Shown one piece after another: positions 26,038 to 34,576 of a DNA stretch of 64,000 bases. This DNA comes from Parvibaculum sp. (GTDB lineage Bacteria > Pseudomonadota > Alphaproteobacteria > Parvibaculales > Parvibaculaceae), in assembly GCA_002694985.1 (NCBI GenBank), contig NZNS01000006.1, positions 140,605-204,604 of the forward strand, in the 5' to 3' direction. A program made the position numbers and the translations under genes. The notes under the pieces are model-generated. The model had not been told where the DNA came from and did not search any database. It was given only the letters and a program-made list of their open reading frames with translations. The stretch's first letter is position 1, and every line of letters starts with the position of its first letter.

Positions 26038-27219
26038 ATGGCTGATGTAGTCCTTTCCGGTCCGATCCGGTCGAACCTGCTCAGCATGCAGAACACAACG
26101 AAGCTCCTGGACGAAACGCAGCTGCGTCTCGCGACGGGCTTGAAGGTACGCAGCGCGATCGACAGCCCCACCGCCTACTTCACGGCGCAGGGCCTCAACA
26201 ACCGCGCTTCCGACCTGAATGGCCTGCTCGACTCGATGGGTCAGGGGGTGAAGACGCTTGAAGCCGCCGATCAGGGCATCAAGTCGATCCTCAAGCTTGT
26301 GGAAAGCATGAAGGCGGTCGCGAACCAGGCGCTCGAAACCAAGGTCAACCCCACTACCATCACGGGCAATCGCGCTGGTGATCCGTTGACCGGCGGTGTC
26401 ACCCTTGCGGGACTCGGCGACCTCGCCACCGGCCACACGATCACCATTACGGTCGGCGAAGTGACGGAGACAGTCGATATCGGCGCCGCCTCGGGCGAAG
26501 TCGCCACCGTGCAGGACCTGATCGACTGGGTCGCCGCGACCTTCGTAGGCGACGAACCGCTCGAAGCGACCATCGACGAAGACGGCCAGCTCAATTTCTC
26601 CGCCGCCAATGGACGCGCGCTCACCATCGAAGCCGACAATGCCGGCACACCGGTCAGCCTTGCGGGCCTCCTCGGCAGTCACACCTCTTCGACCAATGGC
26701 GTGAACCGCGACAAGTTCGAGAGCGATTTCAATAATCTGCGCGAACAGATCGAACAGCTCGCCAGCGACGCAAGCTACAAGGGCGTGAACCTTCTGAAGG
26801 GCGATCTTCTCAGCGTCTTCTTCAATAATGAGCAGACCTCGAAGCTCGATATCGAAGGTGTGGACCTCACGCCGGATGGCCTGCTCAACATCGGTGCGGT
26901 CGCCAACGAGTCCGGCGACCACGGCTTTGCCGCCGATTCCGACATCCAGACCTTCGTGGACACGCTCAATGCCGCCACCGGCGTGTTGCGCCAGCAGTCC
27001 TCGACCTTCGGCGCAAACCTCGGTGTGGTGCAGATCCATCAGGACTTCACTTCCTCCCTCATCAACACGCTGGAGGCCGGCGCATCCGAACTGACGGTCG
27101 CCGATACGAACGAAGAAGGTGCGAAAATGCTCGCTCTGCAGACCCGCCAGCAGCTCGGCACCACTGCCCTGTCGCTCGCGAACCAGGCGGAACAGGGCGT
27201 ACTTCGTCTCTTCGGTTAA
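26038..27219 (+). CDS. Flagellin
   Basis: A 393-residue flagellin. The conserved N-terminal coiled-coil region is visible (RSNLLSMQNTTKLLDETQLRLATGLKV; GLNNRASDLNGLLDSMGQGVKTLEAADQG), as is the C-terminal region (TLEAGASELTVADTNEEGAKMLALQTRQQLGTTALSLANQAEQGVLRLF). The centre (about 110-230) is the variable surface domain. A strong RBS (GGAGGGTAGAG) precedes ATG 26038. The second flagellin at 27412 is clearly paralogous. A terminator follows at 27241. Confidence 0.96.
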   Translation: MADVVLSGPIRSNLLSMQNTTKLLDETQLRLATGLKVRSAIDSPTAYFTAQGLNNRASDLNGLLDSMGQGVKTLEAADQGIKSILKLVESMKAVANQALETKVNPTTITGNRAGDPLTGGVTLAGLGDLATGHTITITVGEVTETVDIGAASGEVATVQDLIDWVAATFVGDEPLEATIDEDGQLNFSAANGRALTIEADNAGTPVSLAGLLGSHTSSTNGVNRDKFESDFNNLREQIEQLASDASYKGVNLLKGDLLSVFFNNEQTSKLDIEGVDLTPDGLLNIGAVANESGDHGFAADSDIQTFVDTLNAATGVLRQQSSTFGANLGVVQIHQDFTSSLINTLEAGASELTVADTNEEGAKMLALQTRQQLGTTALSLANQAEQGVLRLFG

Positions 27220-27240
27220 CTCTGAATCCTTAAGCACTTC

Positions 27241-27270
27241 AAAGGGCGGGCCTTCGGGTCCGCCCTTTTT
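27241..27270 (+). terminator. Terminator after first flagellin
   Basis: A GC-rich hairpin (AAAGGGCGG...CCGCCCTTT with a TTCG tetraloop) followed by a T5 run, 22 bp after the flagellin stop. The second flagellin therefore needs its own promoter or read-through. Confidence 0.85.
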
Positions 27271-27339
27271 GCTTAATGGGGTACACGGACTTTTTTCAAA
27301 AAAATTCCGAAAAAATCGGCGGTTTTTACCACCTCTTAA

Positions 27340-27380
27340 CGAGAGCACCCCCATGCTCTCGTCGTGGCTCAGGAAGAGCC
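27340..27380 (+). promoter_or_regulatory. Two hairpins in the leader of the second flagellin
   Basis: Two short stems lie 32-72 bp upstream of the flagellin ATG: CGAGAGCA with TGCTCTCG (27340-27361) and GGCTC with GAGCC (27366-27380). FlbT of Caulobacter acts on the flagellin mRNA leader, and flbT is encoded 1.3 kb downstream, so these are candidate targets. No convincing sigma-54 promoter was seen here; the best GG-N10-GC site (27366 region) lacks the TTGC element. Confidence 0.4.
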
Positions 27381-27411
27381 GTAGCTATCGTTCCTAGGAA
27401 AGGACACTACA

Positions 27412-28551
27412 ATGGGTGATATCGTCATCAACAGCGCCGTGCGTTCGAACCTGCAGACCCTGCAGGGAACCGCGAAACTCATGGCTCAGACGCAGGGTCG
27501 TCTCGCATCGGGCCTGAAGGTCTCCTCCGCCCTCGACAATCCGCAGTCCTACTTCACCGCCGCCGGCCTGAACGCCCGTGCGACGGACCTGAGCACCATT
27601 CAGGACTCGCTCAGCCTCGGCGTCAAGACGCTGAACGCGGCTGACGAAGGCATCAAGGCCATCCAGAAGCTCGTTGACCAGGCCAAGTCGGTCGCCAACC
27701 AGGCGCTCCAGGCGAAAGCCACCGCGACCACGCTCGACGCGACGGCTGAAGCGGCAGCGATCGCCGGTTCCGCCGGTGCCCGTACGGTCAGCTTCCAGAT
27801 CGGTACGGCCACGGCCGTCGACGTTGTCTTCGACACGGCGACCTACGCAACAGCAGCCTCTTCGGCTGCTGCCATCGAAAGCGAACTTGCTGATCTGACA
27901 TCTCCGGGCGGCGCGCTTGCCGGTCTCTCCGTCACGGTCGACGGCGACAGCATCTCGTTCGAGGTCGAGTCCGGTGAAGATCTTACGATCTCCGGTACGG
28001 CTGCTGCCACGGGCGCTGCGGGCTTCGGCATCGCCGACAGCTCCGACAACGGCGAAACGCTGACAGAAGCGCGTTCGACCTACGCGAACGACTACAACGG
28101 CCTGCGTACGCAGATCGACCAGCTCGCGACCGATGCCAGCTTCAACGGCATCAACCTGCTGAACGGCGACAGCCTGACGGTGAAGTTCAACGAGAGCGGT
28201 TCGTCCAAGCTCGACATCTCGGGCGTGACCTACAACTCTGATGGTCTCGGCATCGACTCCACGGACTTCTCCGACATCGATGCGGACCTTGCCCTGCTCG
28301 ACGAAGCGACATCGACGCTCCGCCAGCAGGCCTCGACCTTCGGCGCGAACCTCTCGGTCGTGCAGAACCGTCAGGATTTCACTGAAAACATGATCAATGT
28401 TCTCGAAGGCGGTGCTGGCGACCTGACACTGGCCGACACGAACGAGGAAGCGGCCAACCTGCTCGCTCTGCAGACCCGCCAGTCGCTCGCACAGAGCTCG
28501 CTGTCCCTCGCCAACCAGGCGGAACAGAGCGTCCTCAACCTCATCCGTTAA
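27412..28551 (+). CDS. Flagellin (second copy)
   Basis: A 379-residue flagellin paralogous to the copy at 26038. The terminal regions are similar (RSNLQTLQGTAKLMAQTQGRLASGLKVSSALDNPQSYFTAAGLNARATDL; TLRQQASTFGANLSVVQNRQDFTENMINVL; ALQTRQSLAQSSLSLANQAEQSVLNLI). The centre is rich in Ala, Ser, Thr and Gly and differs from the first copy, so filaments may contain two subunit types. RBS GGAAAGGA precedes ATG 27412. A terminator follows. Confidence 0.96.
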   Translation: MGDIVINSAVRSNLQTLQGTAKLMAQTQGRLASGLKVSSALDNPQSYFTAAGLNARATDLSTIQDSLSLGVKTLNAADEGIKAIQKLVDQAKSVANQALQAKATATTLDATAEAAAIAGSAGARTVSFQIGTATAVDVVFDTATYATAASSAAAIESELADLTSPGGALAGLSVTVDGDSISFEVESGEDLTISGTAAATGAAGFGIADSSDNGETLTEARSTYANDYNGLRTQIDQLATDASFNGINLLNGDSLTVKFNESGSSKLDISGVTYNSDGLGIDSTDFSDIDADLALLDEATSTLRQQASTFGANLSVVQNRQDFTENMINVLEGGAGDLTLADTNEEAANLLALQTRQSLAQSSLSLANQAEQSVLNLIR

Positions 28552-28591
28552 TGAGGTTCCGCCTCCGGGCGGACAGGACGAACGAAATGGG

Positions 28592-28621
28592 CGGCGGGAG
28601 CTTCGGTTCCCGCCGTTTCTT
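28592..28621 (+). terminator. Terminator after second flagellin
   Basis: An 8-bp stem (CGGCGGGA with TCCCGCCG) with a CTTCGG-type loop and following T-rich sequence, 40 bp after the flagellin stop. Confidence 0.75.
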
Positions 28622-28713
28622 TATTCACAAAGCCCCGCGGCGCTCCCCCAAGAAGCCAAATCGCGCTAGACTGCAGCACCTTCCGCAAAGAATCGCCGTC
28701 AGGACGAACAAGC

Positions 28714-29106
28714 ATGGCCCTCAAAGTCGAACTCAAGCCCGGCGAACGCTTCATTCTGGGTGACAGCGTCATCACCAATGACGATCAGCGCACGCGCCTC
28801 TTCATTGAAGGAGATTCGCCGATCCTGCGCGAAAAGGACATTCTGCGGACTGCCGACGCCGATACACCCTGCAAGCGCGTCTATCTCATCGTGCAGATGA
28901 TGTATCTCTCCGCCGATCCCCGCCCCCATCACGACCTTTATTTCCAGATCGTTAAGGATGTCATGCAGGCGGCCCCCTCCACAGCGTCCTATATCGACGC
29001 CATCAACAGTAAAATCTTAACTGGCGAAATATATAAAGCTCTCAAGGAAACTCGAAAATTGATCGAGTACGAACGGGGGCTGTTGGAGAATGTCAAAACC
29101 ACATGA
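28714..29106 (+). CDS. flbT: Flagellin expression regulator FlbT
   Basis: A 130-residue protein matching FlbT: GERFILGDSVITNDDQRTRLFIEGDSPILREKDIL at residues about 10-45, a helical middle, then ALKETRKLIEYERGLL near the C-terminus. FlbT binds the 5' leader of flagellin mRNA in Caulobacter and promotes its decay when the hook is incomplete. It overlaps flaF by 17 bp and follows the two flagellins. Confidence 0.93.
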   Translation: MALKVELKPGERFILGDSVITNDDQRTRLFIEGDSPILREKDILRTADADTPCKRVYLIVQMMYLSADPRPHHDLYFQIVKDVMQAAPSTASYIDAINSKILTGEIYKALKETRKLIEYERGLLENVKTT

Positions 29107-29467
29107 CGCCTATGCCAGCGCATCGCGCATGGCACCGAAGGATCCGCGTGAGTTCGAAGCGACAATCCTGACGCGGGCGGCAGGCCAGCTACAGCGCATC
29201 CGCGACAACTGGGAAGCGGAAACGGCCTCCGCGCTTTATGACGCCCTGACATACAACCGCCGCATCTGGACGGTCTTCGCCGCCTCCGCCGCGGAAAAAG
29301 AACACCCTCTCCCCCGCGAGATCAAACAGAACATCGCCAACCTGGCCATCTTCATCTTCAAGCGGACAAACGAGATCGAGGCGACCCGCGAGCCGGAACC
29401 GAAGCTCCTGGACACGCTCATCATGATCAACCGTGAGATCGCCGCCGGCCTCTACACGCGCGCCTGA
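29090..29467 (+). CDS. flaF: Flagellin synthesis regulator FlaF
   Basis: A 125-residue helical protein of the FlaF family (FEATILTRAAGQLQRIRDNWEAETASALYDALTYNRRIWTVFAASAAEKEHPLPREIKQNIANLAIFIFKRTNEI). It is needed for flagellin synthesis or secretion in Caulobacter, in balance with FlbT. Its ATG lies inside the flbT frame (17-bp overlap), so they are expressed together. It converges on the SDR gene at 29473. Confidence 0.93.
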   Translation: MSKPHDAYASASRMAPKDPREFEATILTRAAGQLQRIRDNWEAETASALYDALTYNRRIWTVFAASAAEKEHPLPREIKQNIANLAIFIFKRTNEIEATREPEPKLLDTLIMINREIAAGLYTRA

Positions 29468-29472
29468 TCGCT

Positions 29473-30264
29473 CTAGCGCGGCGGCATGCGGATCGCCCCG
29501 TCGAGACGCACCGTCTCTCCGTTGAAATAGCCGTTCCTGAGCATCGTCGTCGCAAGGTCCGCATATTCAGACGGATCGCCGAGCCGCGGCGGGAAAGGCA
29601 CCGATGCCGCCAGGTTGTCGAAGATCTGCGGCGCACGGTCCTTCACGCCCAGCATGGGCGGCGTCGCCATGATCCCCGGCAGGATCGTGTTGATGCGAAT
29701 GCCTTCGCGGGCAAGATCGCGCGCGATGGTCAGCGTCATGCCCTTGATCGCCGCCTTAGCCGCCGAATAGGCGACCTGCCCCACTTGCCCGTCTTCCGCC
29801 GCGACCGAGCCTGTATTCACGATGGCGCCGCGCTCGCCGCCTTCCAGCGGATCGAGTGTCGCCATACCCGCCGCGCTCTTCACGATGCAGCGGAAGGTGC
29901 CCACCGTATTCAGCCCCAGCACATATTCGAAATCGGAAATCTTGAACGGCACGATCTCGCCCGTCTTCTTGTCGCGCGCAATCGTCTTGCCGCCGCGTCC
30001 TCCGCCCGCGCAATTCACGAGGCAGCGCTCCTGCCCGTTCTCCGCGCGCGCCTTGGCAAAGCCCGCATCGACGGAGGCTTCATCCATCACGTTGACCTCG
30101 CAATAGAGCGCGCCGAGTTCCTTCGCCACGCGCTCGCCATTCTCCTTGTTAAGGTCGAAGATCGCGACCTTCACGCCGAGCCCGCGCAACATCGTCACCG
30201 TCGCCTTGCCGAGGCCCGATGCGCCGCCTGTCACCACTGCGGATACGGAACTGTCGAGTTTCAT
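29473..30264 (-). CDS. SDR-family 3-hydroxyacyl-CoA dehydrogenase-like protein
   Basis: A 263-residue short-chain dehydrogenase. The cofactor site TGGASGLG is at residues 12-19 with Asp37 after the second strand (FDLN), favouring NAD. The catalytic Ser and YSAAK (Tyr and Lys) are in VNTGSVAAEDGQVGQVAYSAAKAAIKG. The overall pattern resembles type II 3-hydroxyacyl-CoA dehydrogenases of beta-oxidation (HSD17B10-like). It lies inside the flagellar region with no evident link to motility. Confidence 0.85.
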   Translation of the reverse strand: MKLDSSVSAVVTGGASGLGKATVTMLRGLGVKVAIFDLNKENGERVAKELGALYCEVNVMDEASVDAGFAKARAENGQERCLVNCAGGGRGGKTIARDKKTGEIVPFKISDFEYVLGLNTVGTFRCIVKSAAGMATLDPLEGGERGAIVNTGSVAAEDGQVGQVAYSAAKAAIKGMTLTIARDLAREGIRINTILPGIMATPPMLGVKDRAPQIFDNLAASVPFPPRLGDPSEYADLATTMLRNGYFNGETVRLDGAIRMPPR

Positions 30265-30468
30265 GTCTGGTCCCTCCCTGTTCTTGTTGGCCGATAGCCT
30301 TTATTCCGGGCGCAGCATGGCCTGATTTTTCCGGCCCGCCAATCATGCCGCCTTCGCGCAGGATTTGACGTCGCGGAGAGCTTGCGCACCCCCTCTCCGT
30401 CTCCTGGCTTCCACGCACCGGCAGCACCCGTTACGGTCATGGGCCACGAGTCATGGGGGAAACGATTC

Positions 30469-31161
30469 ATGTTGCAGCAATTCGGCGATGAAATATGGAT
30501 CGCTGAAGGTGCCGATATCGAAGCGATCATGGGTTTCCGTTATCCCCTGCGCATGGCCGTCATGCGCCTTGCCGATGGCGGCCTCCTTGTCTGGTCACCG
30601 GTCGGCCTGACGGACACCCTGCATGCACAGGTGAACGCGCTCGGTCCCGTCCGCCACATCGTCGCGCCGAACACGCTGCATCACCTCTACATTCCCGAAT
30701 GGAAAAACGCCTTCCCCGAAGCGAAGCTCCACGCTGCGCCCGGTCTCCCCGAAAAGCGCAAGGACATCGCCTTCGATGAAATCCTCGGCGATGCGCCGCC
30801 CCCCGGCTGGGTGGGCGAAATCGATCAGCTTGTAATGAAGAATGCCATCGCGGATGAAGTCGTCTTCTTCCATGTGAAGAGCGGCACCGTTCTCTTCACC
30901 GATCTCATCCAGCATTTTCCCCGCGGCTGGTTCAGGGGCTGGCGCGCCATCGTCGCGAAACTCGACCTGATGACGGGGCCGGAGCCCGCCGTCCCGCGCA
31001 AGTTTCGCCTCGCCGTCAGGGATCGTCCGGCCGCCCGCGCCGCGCTCGCGCGCATCCTCGCATGGCCTGCGCAAAATGTGGTGATGGCACATGGCACGCC
31101 TGTTACCGGGGAAGGACGCGCCTTCCTCGGCCGGGCGTTTCGCTGGTTGCAGCCGTCCTAG
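30469..31161 (+). CDS. DUF4336 family protein
   Basis: A 230-residue protein resembling DUF4336, a metallo-beta-lactamase-like group. It shows APNTLHHLYIPEWKNAFP with a His pair, a VVFFHVKSGTVLFTDLI segment and a C-terminal MAHG. ATG 30469 is chosen because GGGGGAAACG lies 5 bp upstream; an ATG at 30439 is in frame but lacks conserved sequence. Its stop overlaps the flgL stop (convergent genes). Function unknown. Confidence 0.75.
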   Translation: MLQQFGDEIWIAEGADIEAIMGFRYPLRMAVMRLADGGLLVWSPVGLTDTLHAQVNALGPVRHIVAPNTLHHLYIPEWKNAFPEAKLHAAPGLPEKRKDIAFDEILGDAPPPGWVGEIDQLVMKNAIADEVVFFHVKSGTVLFTDLIQHFPRGWFRGWRAIVAKLDLMTGPEPAVPRKFRLAVRDRPAARAALARILAWPAQNVVMAHGTPVTGEGRAFLGRAFRWLQPS

Positions 31162-32651
31162 ATGTAGTTCACCAGTGAGAGCTGCGAAAGCATCGCCGTC
31201 ACCTGATAGCTTGCCTGCAACTGCGTCTCCAGCGTGTTCAGCTTCACGCCGACCTCGTAAGGGTCCGCGTTCTGGATATCGCCCAGAATCTCGTTCGCTG
31301 TCGCCATTGTGGCGTCGTGCCGGTTCTGTGTGTTCTCCAGCGTCGCCGAGGCGAGGCCGAGATTGGTCACGATGCTTTCGACGGACTGCGTGCCCTCGAA
31401 ATTCAGCACCTGCCCCACCCGCGCCGTCAGCTCGCGATAGCTGTCGCGCTGCTCGGCGTCGCCGGCGTCGCTATATTCCACAGCCGAGAGAAGCGCCGAC
31501 ATCTTCAGCGTATCGCGGATCGAGTCCTGGTCCGCCCGCGCGCCGTAGCTGAGCTGGCGCCCGTCATCGATCTGCGCGGTGAAGTCCTTGCCTGCATTCG
31601 GCCCGAGATCGCCGCTATACCAGAACACGGTATCGCCCGCCGTCGCGTCCCGCAGGCCGGTTGCACTGTTGAAGGGCGGTCCGTCCACGCGCTGCGGCAC
31701 ACCGCCCGCCTCATAATCGAAGAAGTTATTTGCGGCTTCCACGGCGGAGGCCGCCTTCAACGTCACATTCGCCTCGCTCTTGAGCGATGTGTCGAGCGCC
31801 GCCTGCAAATTTGCGCTCGTCGTGGCGGCATCCCCGCCGATCGTGAACTCGCCTTCTTCCGGCGGGGTGCTCGTCGTTGCCGTCAGCGTCACCGTGGTCG
31901 AGGTGCCATCCGGCAGATCGAGCTCGAACGAGATCTTGTCGCCCGCTGCTGGCACACCCGTGAATTCGACGTCGACACCGGCGGGAGAGCCTGCCGGGCC
32001 CGTCACATTCGCATTGGTGAGCGTGGATTGCACATCCGCGATCTTGAAGCCGAAAACGCTCGGGTCCGCATCTTCCGCCAGCGTCACGGTCGTGCCCGCT
32101 GTGCCGAGCGTCAGCCGGCCGAGCCCGTCTGCCCCCAGATCGGCCTGCGCCCGTTCGTCGATGAACTGCTTGAGACCTGCCTTGTCGCCGCTGCCATTCT
32201 GGATTTCGTCGGGCAGCGCCACGGGCCTTGTCTGCGTTTGCGTGCCGCCGAAGAGGTAGCGGTCTTCCACCTCCAGGTTCAGCAGGTTCACCATCTCGTC
32301 GAAGCTCATCGCCGCCTGCACCTGTGCGCCCGTCTGCGAGCCGTTCACAAGGTCGAAGCCCGAAGTCACGACGGAGGACTTGGTCTCGCTCACGATATCG
32401 TTCACGCGGCTGAGCGATGTCGACATCACGTCGATGCGCATTTGCGATTTTGTGATCGTGTTTGTGTAGGTCGAAAGCTGGCCAAGCTGATGCGTCAGCG
32501 AGAGAACCGTGTTGCGGTCCGTGCCGAGCTTCGCATAGGAATCTGTCTTGAGGCCCGTCGAAAGCTGCCGCTGCAGATCGTCGAACTGGGCGCGCATGTC
32601 GTTGATCGAGTTGCGCAGTGCGAGAGACTGGGAAAGCGTGGAAATCTGCAT
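31158..32651 (-). CDS. flgL: Flagellar hook-associated protein FlgL (HAP3)
   Basis: A 497-residue hook-filament junction protein. The N-terminal helix (MQISTLSQSLALRNSINDMRAQFDDLQRQLSTGLK) and C-terminal helix (NRHDATMATANEILGDIQNADPYEVGVKLNTLETQLQASYQVTAMLSQLSL) have the flagellin-like pattern. It is much longer than enterobacterial FlgL because of a large Thr/Ala/Gly-rich central insert. It follows flgK with a 5-bp gap on the minus strand. Confidence 0.93.
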   Translation of the reverse strand: MQISTLSQSLALRNSINDMRAQFDDLQRQLSTGLKTDSYAKLGTDRNTVLSLTHQLGQLSTYTNTITKSQMRIDVMSTSLSRVNDIVSETKSSVVTSGFDLVNGSQTGAQVQAAMSFDEMVNLLNLEVEDRYLFGGTQTQTRPVALPDEIQNGSGDKAGLKQFIDERAQADLGADGLGRLTLGTAGTTVTLAEDADPSVFGFKIADVQSTLTNANVTGPAGSPAGVDVEFTGVPAAGDKISFELDLPDGTSTTVTLTATTSTPPEEGEFTIGGDAATTSANLQAALDTSLKSEANVTLKAASAVEAANNFFDYEAGGVPQRVDGPPFNSATGLRDATAGDTVFWYSGDLGPNAGKDFTAQIDDGRQLSYGARADQDSIRDTLKMSALLSAVEYSDAGDAEQRDSYRELTARVGQVLNFEGTQSVESIVTNLGLASATLENTQNRHDATMATANEILGDIQNADPYEVGVKLNTLETQLQASYQVTAMLSQLSLVNYI

Positions 32652-32656
32652 GATTT

Positions 32657-34507
32657 TTACCTGCCGATGCTCATGAGCACGGTGAAGAGTTCCTGGATGG
32701 TCGTCATGACCCGCGCATTCGCCGAATAGGCATTCTGCAACAGCAGCAGGTTCGACATTTCATCATCGATATTGACGCCTGTCTCCGCGTCGAAACGGTC
32801 CTGCAACGAGGATGTCACCACCTGCTGCGCTTCCGCGTCGCGTGCCGCATTCGCCGACTGGCTTGCCTGGAACGAAACAATGCGCCGCGCGAATTCGTCG
32901 ATGGTGCCATTGAAGGGCGTCGAGCTGCCGCCAATGCCCGTTTCGGGAGCATAGGCGCGCGTATTCGTGGTTAGACGCGCCAGAAGGTCGAGCGGTCGCG
33001 TCGTGTCGCCCATCGGCACATCGGTATCGTAGGAGACGAGCTTGGTGTCGTCCGCGATCAATGCGGCATTGACCGTGATGCGCGAAGCAAAGCCTGTCTT
33101 CTGTCCGCCGCCGTCGAGGCTGTTGGAGAAAATCGTGCCGTTCGCGCCATCGGTGAAAAGCGGCAGGCCGGTGCCTCCGCCGCTCAGCGCCGAAGGCGTC
33201 ACCGTCGCGCTCACCGCGTTGATGTCGCTGTTGCCGACCGCGCCATCGTCGAGGAAGCGGATGGTATCGCCGGATGGGTTCGACACCACCACGTCGCCCG
33301 GTAGCGCCGCTTGCAAGTCCGCGATGATACCGGCCATGGGCTGGTTGAAGTTGATGCCGGCAACCGTGTCGCCGGTCGCCGCCGTCACCGTGTCGGAGAG
33401 CGGCAGCACCGAAGGATCGTCCACCCGGACGATGGTGACATTCTGCTGAACCCCGCCCACCGTATAGGAAAGGCTGATCGTGTTGCCCGCCACCATCTCG
33501 GCGGTATCGATATCATAGCCGGTTGCCGCGCCAACGGTGGCATCCGTGCTCTCGACCGTTTCCTCCGACAGGGCGAGCGCAAGTTGCGCCGCCAGTTCGT
33601 CGAGCTGCGCCTGCGCTTCAGGCAGGATGTCGTCGCGCATATCGATATAGCCGGCCAGCGCGCCCGAGCGGATCGCGCCCGCGGCAATCAGATCGATCGA
33701 GGTCGAACCCGACACGAGCCGGATCGTGCCGACGCCGCCATTCTCATAGGTCGAGGTCGGGTCCATCTGCGTATGTTCGTCGAAGGTCAGTTCGACCGGT
33801 GTGCGGTCGAGCAGCAATTGTCCGCCCGACGTGAACACCGTCACCGTGCCGTCATCGCGGTTCACGACCTTCACGTCCATGAGCATCGACAATTCGTCGA
33901 TGGCCATGTCGCGCTGGTCCTGCAGGTCGCCAATGGAGAGGTTCCCCGCCTGCCGCGATGCAATCTGGTTGTTGACGTTCGCGATGGTCTGGAGCAGCGC
34001 ATTCGCCTGTTCGACGCCTGCGGCAATGTTCCGCTCCGCTTCGAGCCGCATCTCCTGGATCGTGTCGGAGGTGGTGTTGAGTTTCGTGGCGAGATTATCC
34101 GCCTCGTTCAGAAAGGAGGCGCGCGAAGACTCCGATTCCGGATTGTCGATCAGCTCCTGCAGCATGGACGAAAGCGACCCGATCGCACCGGCGACGGAGC
34201 TGTTCGAATCCGGTGTACCGAACCCGGCATCCACCCGTCCAAGCATGCTCGATTTCACATTCAGGAAGGCCGAACTTGCCGAAGATGTACGAAGCTGCTG
34301 CTGCAGAAACGCATCCACCTGGCGCTGCGCCGCCTCGCGGCGCACGCCAATGCCCTCGCCGCCCGCCAGCTGGTTCGTCTGCTGCTGCACCTTGCGGGTG
34401 TAACCCGGCGTACCGACATTGGCGATATTTCGCGATGTAACGTCCAGCCCGGCCTGGGCGACGTTCAGTCCGCTCATTGCGGCGCCGAGTGCGGAGGAAA
34501 GGCTCAT
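32657..34507 (-). CDS. flgK: Flagellar hook-associated protein FlgK (HAP1)
   Basis: A 616-residue hook-filament junction protein. The N-terminal motif SALGAAMSGLNVAQAGLDVTSRNIANVGTPGYTRK and the C-terminal NIDDEMSNLLLLQNAYSANARVMTTIQELFTVLM are typical. Middle of the flgE-flgK-flgL series; a GC-rich hairpin lies between flgE and flgK. Confidence 0.95.
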   Translation of the reverse strand: MSLSSALGAAMSGLNVAQAGLDVTSRNIANVGTPGYTRKVQQQTNQLAGGEGIGVRREAAQRQVDAFLQQQLRTSSASSAFLNVKSSMLGRVDAGFGTPDSNSSVAGAIGSLSSMLQELIDNPESESSRASFLNEADNLATKLNTTSDTIQEMRLEAERNIAAGVEQANALLQTIANVNNQIASRQAGNLSIGDLQDQRDMAIDELSMLMDVKVVNRDDGTVTVFTSGGQLLLDRTPVELTFDEHTQMDPTSTYENGGVGTIRLVSGSTSIDLIAAGAIRSGALAGYIDMRDDILPEAQAQLDELAAQLALALSEETVESTDATVGAATGYDIDTAEMVAGNTISLSYTVGGVQQNVTIVRVDDPSVLPLSDTVTAATGDTVAGINFNQPMAGIIADLQAALPGDVVVSNPSGDTIRFLDDGAVGNSDINAVSATVTPSALSGGGTGLPLFTDGANGTIFSNSLDGGGQKTGFASRITVNAALIADDTKLVSYDTDVPMGDTTRPLDLLARLTTNTRAYAPETGIGGSSTPFNGTIDEFARRIVSFQASQSANAARDAEAQQVVTSSLQDRFDAETGVNIDDEMSNLLLLQNAYSANARVMTTIQELFTVLMSIGR

Positions 34508-34542
34508 GGAAAGACCCGGTGACTGACTTGCCTGTTACGGAG

Positions 34543-34567
34543 CCGCGGCGGGTGAACCCCGCCGCGG
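34543..34567 (-). repeat. GC-rich hairpin between flgE and flgK
   Basis: A 10-bp stem (CCGCGGCGGG with CCCGCCGCGG) with a short loop. No T run follows on the minus strand, so it is more likely an mRNA-stability or attenuation element than a full terminator; it may set flgE above flgK-flgL. Confidence 0.5.
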
Positions 34568-34576
34568 TTTGCGCTG

